Source: Bacillota bacterium
Lineage (GTDB): Bacteria; Bacillota; Clostridia; Christensenellales; Aristaeellaceae
Reading direction: 5' to 3'
Length of the DNA: 17,032 nucleotides
Assembly (NCBI GenBank): GCA_023391725.1
Contig: JAEWAH010000129.1
Location: 1-17,032, forward strand
Part shown: one piece after another, positions 13,480 to 17,032 of the stretch
How the letters are laid out: every line of letters begins with the position of its first letter
Position numbering within the stretch: the first letter of the stretch is position 1
Position numbers and translations under genes: made by a program
The notes under the pieces: generated by a model
What the model was told of the DNA's origin: nothing
The model's input: only the letters and a program-made list of their open reading frames with translations
The model's database searches: none

Positions 13480-14469
13480 TCACAGCAGGCCTTCTTCCCC
13501 GGCAAGCTTTGCCAGGAAATTGGCAGATAGTAAAAGGGCAAAGTTGCAGACGGACTTGAACAGGCCCGCCGCCACCGACAGGGAAAGGTTCTGCCCTTTT
13601 TGGAAGGCGTAGCGGTAGATATACGTATCGATGATATCGCCCGTGGCCATGGTCAGCTCGTTCATGGTATTGAAGATCTGCCCGAATCCGGCGTTGAGGA
13701 TGGATCCGCACTGCATGATCAGCATGATCACCACCGTGGGCTTGATGGAAGGCCAGGTGATGTTTACGCAGCACTGCCACCTGTTCGCCCCATCGATGGT
13801 GGCCGCCTCATAAAGCGACGGGTCGATCCCCGAGATGGTCGCCAAATAAATGATGGAGCCCCAGCCCACATCCTTCCAGATGCTTGTTAAGTAGAGCATG
13901 GGCCTAAAGATTCCCGCGTCGGTGAGAAAGCCTACCGGCTGCCCGCCCATGGACTTGATAAGAATATTGACCGTGCCGTCAGACTGGAGCAGCAACCGCA
14001 TAAGGCTGACCACCAGTACCCAGGACAGGAAATGCGGGAACGTATACACCGTTTGATAGACGCGCTTGAGTTTTATATGGCGCATCTCATTGAGCAGCAA
14101 GGCAAGGATGACGGGCGCGGGAAATTCAAATATCAGCCTGCCAAAGCTGATGATCAGCGTGTTTTTGAAGGCGTTCCAAAAGTCGGGCTTGGACCACAGG
14201 CTCTGGAACCACTTCATCCCCACCCAGTCCATGTTGGCCATCTGGCCGAACATGCGCAGGATGGGAGCATCGCCCCAGGCGCTAGGCGTATTGAAGCGGA
14301 ATTGCTTGAACGCCATGATCACCCCGCCCATGGGCGCGTAAGCAAAGGCGATAACAAAGACCACGGCCGGGACCAGCATTAAATAAAACATGCCATGGGC
14401 CCGCATCCTCTTTAATAACGAGCGGGACGCATACGCCGAAGGGAGCTCTTTCCCGGATAATCGCAACAT
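13480..14469 (-). CDS. lplB: Carbohydrate ABC transporter permease, LplB family
   Basis: A 329-residue inner-membrane permease. The first membrane segment is MFYLMLVPAVVFVIAFAYAPM, followed by GGVIMAFKQFRF, a typical LplB N-terminus. FWNAFKNTLIISFGRLIFEF begins the transport domain. The EAA loop is YEAATIDGANRWQCCVNITWPSI. It forms a heterodimer with the YtcP permease encoded next. The start follows an AAAGGAG site 7 bases upstream. It is the first gene of the transporter set; the 156 bases separating it from the kinase gene contain a repeat hairpin but no convincing promoter, so readthrough from the kinase gene is possible. Confidence 0.94.
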   Translation of the reverse strand: MLRLSGKELPSAYASRSLLKRMRAHGMFYLMLVPAVVFVIAFAYAPMGGVIMAFKQFRFNTPSAWGDAPILRMFGQMANMDWVGMKWFQSLWSKPDFWNAFKNTLIISFGRLIFEFPAPVILALLLNEMRHIKLKRVYQTVYTFPHFLSWVLVVSLMRLLLQSDGTVNILIKSMGGQPVGFLTDAGIFRPMLYLTSIWKDVGWGSIIYLATISGIDPSLYEAATIDGANRWQCCVNITWPSIKPTVVIMLIMQCGSILNAGFGQIFNTMNELTMATGDIIDTYIYRYAFQKGQNLSLSVAAGLFKSVCNFALLLSANFLAKLAGEEGLL

Positions 14470-14574
14470 GATCTCGCTCCTTTCCCACAGAATAAACGGT
14501 TGTTTGCTCTAGGTGAGGCTCCTTTTGAAAGAAGCTGCCGAGCGAAGCGATACTGAGGATAACCATAGGTTTAT

Positions 14575-14602
14575 GGATTGCTTCGCTTCGCTCGCAATGA
14601 CG
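14575..14602. repeat. Solo copy of the ATTGC...GCAAT hairpin module
   Basis: Bases 14575-14602 match 10626-10653 in the tandem repeat at 25 of 28 positions, the three differences all falling in the centre. The module is an inverted repeat (ATTGC...GCAAT) with inner CGCTTCGCTC. A related AGCGAAGCGAT lies at 14541-14551, in the opposite sense. It occupies the gap between the kinase and LplB genes. Confidence 0.75.
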
Positions 14603-14625
14603 CGATTTGGCTTATTTATTGGCTG

Positions 14626-15711
14626 CTATAGTGCTTGGTGAGTAACGCTCCGCTGCGCTTCCGCCCGGATGATCCTAGCCATATCTTCCCACTTTTTCTC
14701 TATATCCGCAACAAGTTTGAACTGGGTGCGGCAGCGATCCAGGTTATGCTCCGGGCGGTGGATACGGAAATACGTGTCTCCCGACAGATAATCTGTAAGG
14801 AAGCGGACGCCGCATTCTAATGTCATCAGCTTGGCACCCATGGGCAGGGTATCTATCTCTGTCGGTGTAAGACTTTGGCCGCAGGCGCTCAGGAACCCCC
14901 GGGCATAGGCCTGGTAGTAGTCAAGCGACAGGGAGACTTTGCTGAGGTCCTTTTCATCCTCCAGCGCGGTGGATGCCCCAAAGCGGATGGAATCGCCAAA
15001 ATCGTTGCCGACAAGCCCCGGCATCACCGTGTCCAGGTCGATGACGCAAAGCGCCTGGCCTGTCTTTTCATCCAGCATGACGTTATTCAGCTTCGTATCG
15101 TTGTGGGTCACCCGGAGCGGCAATCTGCCCTCTTTGAGCATGCGCACCATGGCGCCGGCCTCACCTTCCCTTTGGAGGGCAAAGGCCACTTCGTCCCCTA
15201 CGGTATTCAGCCGCCCCACCGCATCCTTCTTTACCGCATCCATCAGCTGCGCATAGCGGCTGGGGGTATCGTGAAAGCCCTGGATGGTTTCAGAAAGCGT
15301 TTGCGCGTGAAAGCCGGAGAGCATGCTTTGAAACTGGCCGAACGCCACGCCGCTTTGGAACATGTCCTGGGCGGTCTGCGCTTTTTCCAGACAAAGGCTA
15401 CCTAAAATAAAGTCGTATACGCGCCAGTTCTCGCCCTGGTCATCCTCCCAATAGTCTTGGCCGTCCGACGTTTGCACGATGGTCAGCACCCGGCGGGGGT
15501 CTTTTTCCAGCTGAGCCAGGTACCTGGTCACAAGGGCGATGTTTCTCATCAGCGCTGGCACATCCCGAAAGACGCGACGGTTGATCTTTTGCAGGATATA
15601 CTTGCGCTTTTCCGTTTCCAGCAGGTACGTCTCGTTGATGTGCCCGCCGCCGTAGCGCTCACAGGATGCAGGCGTACCTGCCAGTTGGAACTTAAAGGCC
15701 GCCGCTAACAT
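14626..15711 (-). CDS. nahK: NahK-type N-acetylhexosamine 1-kinase (aminoglycoside phosphotransferase fold)
   Basis: A 361-residue kinase of the aminoglycoside/choline phosphotransferase fold. The nucleotide loop has YGGGHINETYLL (20-31). The catalytic loop is VTHNDTKLNN with D205, followed by the magnesium site VIDLDTVMPG (D225, D227), then DFGDSIRFGASTA. These motifs, and the length, fit NahK, the bifidobacterial kinase that phosphorylates GlcNAc or GalNAc at C1. The exact sugar preference cannot be told from sequence. The open frame begins at 15750, but the ATG at 15711 sits 7 bases after a GGAGG site and gives the family N-terminus. It overlaps the upstream nucleotidyltransferase gene by 20 bases, so the two are translationally coupled. 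Its sugar 1-phosphate product would be a natural substrate for that enzyme. Confidence 0.88.
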   Translation of the reverse strand: MLAAAFKFQLAGTPASCERYGGGHINETYLLETEKRKYILQKINRRVFRDVPALMRNIALVTRYLAQLEKDPRRVLTIVQTSDGQDYWEDDQGENWRVYDFILGSLCLEKAQTAQDMFQSGVAFGQFQSMLSGFHAQTLSETIQGFHDTPSRYAQLMDAVKKDAVGRLNTVGDEVAFALQREGEAGAMVRMLKEGRLPLRVTHNDTKLNNVMLDEKTGQALCVIDLDTVMPGLVGNDFGDSIRFGASTALEDEKDLSKVSLSLDYYQAYARGFLSACGQSLTPTEIDTLPMGAKLMTLECGVRFLTDYLSGDTYFRIHRPEHNLDRCRTQFKLVADIEKKWEDMARIIRAEAQRSVTHQAL

Positions 15712-16627
15712 GCCATGCCCTCCACAAATGCTCAGGATACAACCCCTCAAGCTTCATCCGGGCGACGGCCTCACGCACCCGGGGCATATCCTCCCGGTAG
15801 GTGACGCCGTACCATTTCTCCTGGGTGGGCAGCACCTGTACCGTGGCCGCGTCTTCGGTGATCAACTGGCTTGGGACAAGCGGCAGGAAGTACTCGCACT
15901 TCAGGGGATCACTGGGCAGCTTTTCCGCAAGAAAGCCCGCAAAGCGGCTTTCGATTTCCCCCATCATTCCCTTTTGAAAGCCCCAGAGGTTCATGGAGAC
16001 CATGGTGCCCGCCGGGACGAATGTGAAATGTTCCCCATCCTCCGTGAAGGCCGCACCGCCGGGACGGGGCTCCACGTGAGTGCGCTCGGTGACGGCAAGA
16101 AGGCCCCCCTGGCCATCCACTTCGCATACGCCCCTTGCCACGTGGCCGTTCTCGGTAAGCGTGTTCTCGATGAGGTAGCCGACCATCGCGTGTTCATTGG
16201 CTCCACGCTCCGAAGCCAGGAAATTATAAATGGCCTGGATGGCGGTGCGGCCGTAGAAGTCGTCAGCGTTGATTACGGCAAAGGGACCGTCCACAAGATC
16301 CTTGGCGCAAAGTACCGCGTGGGCCGTGCCCCAGGGTTTTGTGCGCCCCTGGGGAACGGCAAACCCCTCCGGCAGCGCATCCAGGCGCTGGTAGGCGTAC
16401 TCCAGGCGGATAAAAGGCGCGATGCGCCGGCCAATCACCTGCTCGAACTCTTCCCGAAGCTCTGGCTTGATGATGCATATCACACGTGAAAACCCAGCCA
16501 GGACCGCGTCGTAAATGGAATAGTCGATGATGATGCGGCCCAATGGGTCCACCGGGTCGATCTGCTTGAGCCCGCCGTACCGGCTGCCCAGCCCCGCCGC
16601 CATGATGATGAGCGCTGGTTTTTGCAT
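15692..16627 (-). CDS. Sugar-phosphate nucleotidyltransferase family protein
   Basis: A 311-residue Rossmann-like NTP transferase. MQKPALIIMAAGLGSRYGGLKQ carries the GLGSRYGGLKQ nucleotide-binding loop (12-22). WGTAHAVL (99-106) and NADDFYG (120-126) are the base-recognition and metal-binding motifs. Such enzymes join a sugar 1-phosphate to an NTP, releasing pyrophosphate. Given the overlapping NahK-type kinase, the likely substrate is an N-acetylhexosamine 1-phosphate, making a UDP- or similar sugar. This is inference from context. The frame extends to a GTG at 16645 and an ATG at 16636. The ATG at 16627 is chosen because it follows an AGAGG site at normal spacing and gives the family N-terminus. 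It lies 18 bases after the upstream gene. Confidence 0.9.
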   Translation of the reverse strand: MQKPALIIMAAGLGSRYGGLKQIDPVDPLGRIIIDYSIYDAVLAGFSRVICIIKPELREEFEQVIGRRIAPFIRLEYAYQRLDALPEGFAVPQGRTKPWGTAHAVLCAKDLVDGPFAVINADDFYGRTAIQAIYNFLASERGANEHAMVGYLIENTLTENGHVARGVCEVDGQGGLLAVTERTHVEPRPGGAAFTEDGEHFTFVPAGTMVSMNLWGFQKGMMGEIESRFAGFLAEKLPSDPLKCEYFLPLVPSQLITEDAATVQVLPTQEKWYGVTYREDMPRVREAVARMKLEGLYPEHLWRAWHVSGGL

Positions 16628-16645
16628 AATAAGCATCCTCTTCAC

Positions 16646-17032
16646 TTATGACAGCATCCGATAGTCCAGGTTTTCGGGGGGCTTTGCGGCTTTACGCACT
16701 TCCATGAAAAGCGCCTCCGTCAGCGCCACACCGCGCCGCGCCGCCTCCCGCATGGCCTCGCGCCGGAACCACAGATCCAAAAGGGCCATTTCCCCTTCCC
16801 GGATCATCGAAAGGCTCCTGGCAAACTGCTGGCCCAAAAATGCTTCCTCGCCCAGTTCCAGCGCGCTTGACGCCGCGGTGACGGACAGCCTTTCGCCCTG
16901 CTGCAGTTCATCTGGAAGCGAGCGGTAGAACGTCCAGGCCTTCTCATACAGTCCCGCATCGGTCAGCTGCTTTAAGTACTCCTCTGCCCAGGCCCTCTCC
17001 GGCTTGGGCAGTGCACGGATGGCCCTCTCCAT
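16646..17032 (-). CDS. Unrecognised helical protein, probably the C-terminal end of a larger gene
   Basis: The frame is open from the window edge to a TAA at 16646. An ATG coincides with the last three bases of the window, so this is either a 128-residue protein or, more likely, the tail of a longer one. It is rich in Ala, Glu, Leu and Arg and looks all-helical, with TPR-like segments such as YEKAWTFYRSLPDEL. It ends in LDYRMLS. From memory it resembles the tails of large DUF5107-type proteins found near glycan genes, but I cannot confirm this. No membrane segment or signal is visible. It ends 18 bases before the nucleotidyltransferase start, so it belongs to the same operon. Confidence 0.6.
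   Translation of the reverse strand: MERAIRALPKPERAWAEEYLKQLTDAGLYEKAWTFYRSLPDELQQGERLSVTAASSALELGEEAFLGQQFARSLSMIREGEMALLDLWFRREAMREAARRGVALTEALFMEVRKAAKPPENLDYRMLS

Overview
The window is probably a chromosomal piece of a GC-rich Clostridia-type (Firmicutes) anaerobe, perhaps of the Christensenellales/gut Clostridia kind. This is inferred from strong AGGAG-type ribosome binding sites, an LplB/YtcP-type sugar ABC transporter, RpiR and MarR regulators, a DUF4091 hydrolase, and a solute-binding protein with a plain Sec signal instead of a lipobox. No rRNA, tRNA, phage gene, transposase or CRISPR array was seen. Every gene lies on the minus strand except one transporter at 2604-3713.

Read in the direction of transcription (from high to low coordinates), the first block is a sugar module. 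It holds the C-terminal end of an unrecognised helical protein (16646-17032), a sugar-phosphate nucleotidyltransferase, a NahK-type sugar 1-kinase overlapping it, two ABC permeases (LplB, YtcP) and their secreted binding protein. After about 870 bp of repeats comes a DUF4091/GH123-like glycoside hydrolase closed by a perfect 15-bp-stem terminator. Together these could import an amino-sugar glycan, cleave it in the cytoplasm, phosphorylate the freed sugar at C1 and activate it to an NDP-sugar. That pathway is inference; each enzyme class is supported by motifs.

The second block is a compact MarR - PNPOx-like - flavin-reductase-like operon (6803-8229). It has a consensus promoter whose -10 lies inside an inverted repeat, and it ends at an intrinsic terminator. 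The third block is a phosphotriesterase-family hydrolase followed by an M81/MlrC-family metallohydrolase (4223-6652), with its own promoter and a palindrome at the expected transcription start.

The last block has the lone plus-strand ArsB/NhaD/citrate-type permease with a good promoter, then surE and an RpiR regulator running off the left edge. The permease is bracketed by copies of a repeat.

The most unusual content is a family of composite noncoding repeats in the three long intergenic stretches (1691-2603, 3714-4222, 10094-10960). They are built from short hairpin modules and share a conserved right end. One copy carries a 126-bp tandem expansion and another a 54-bp inverted repeat. One hairpin module recurs alone at 14575-14602.
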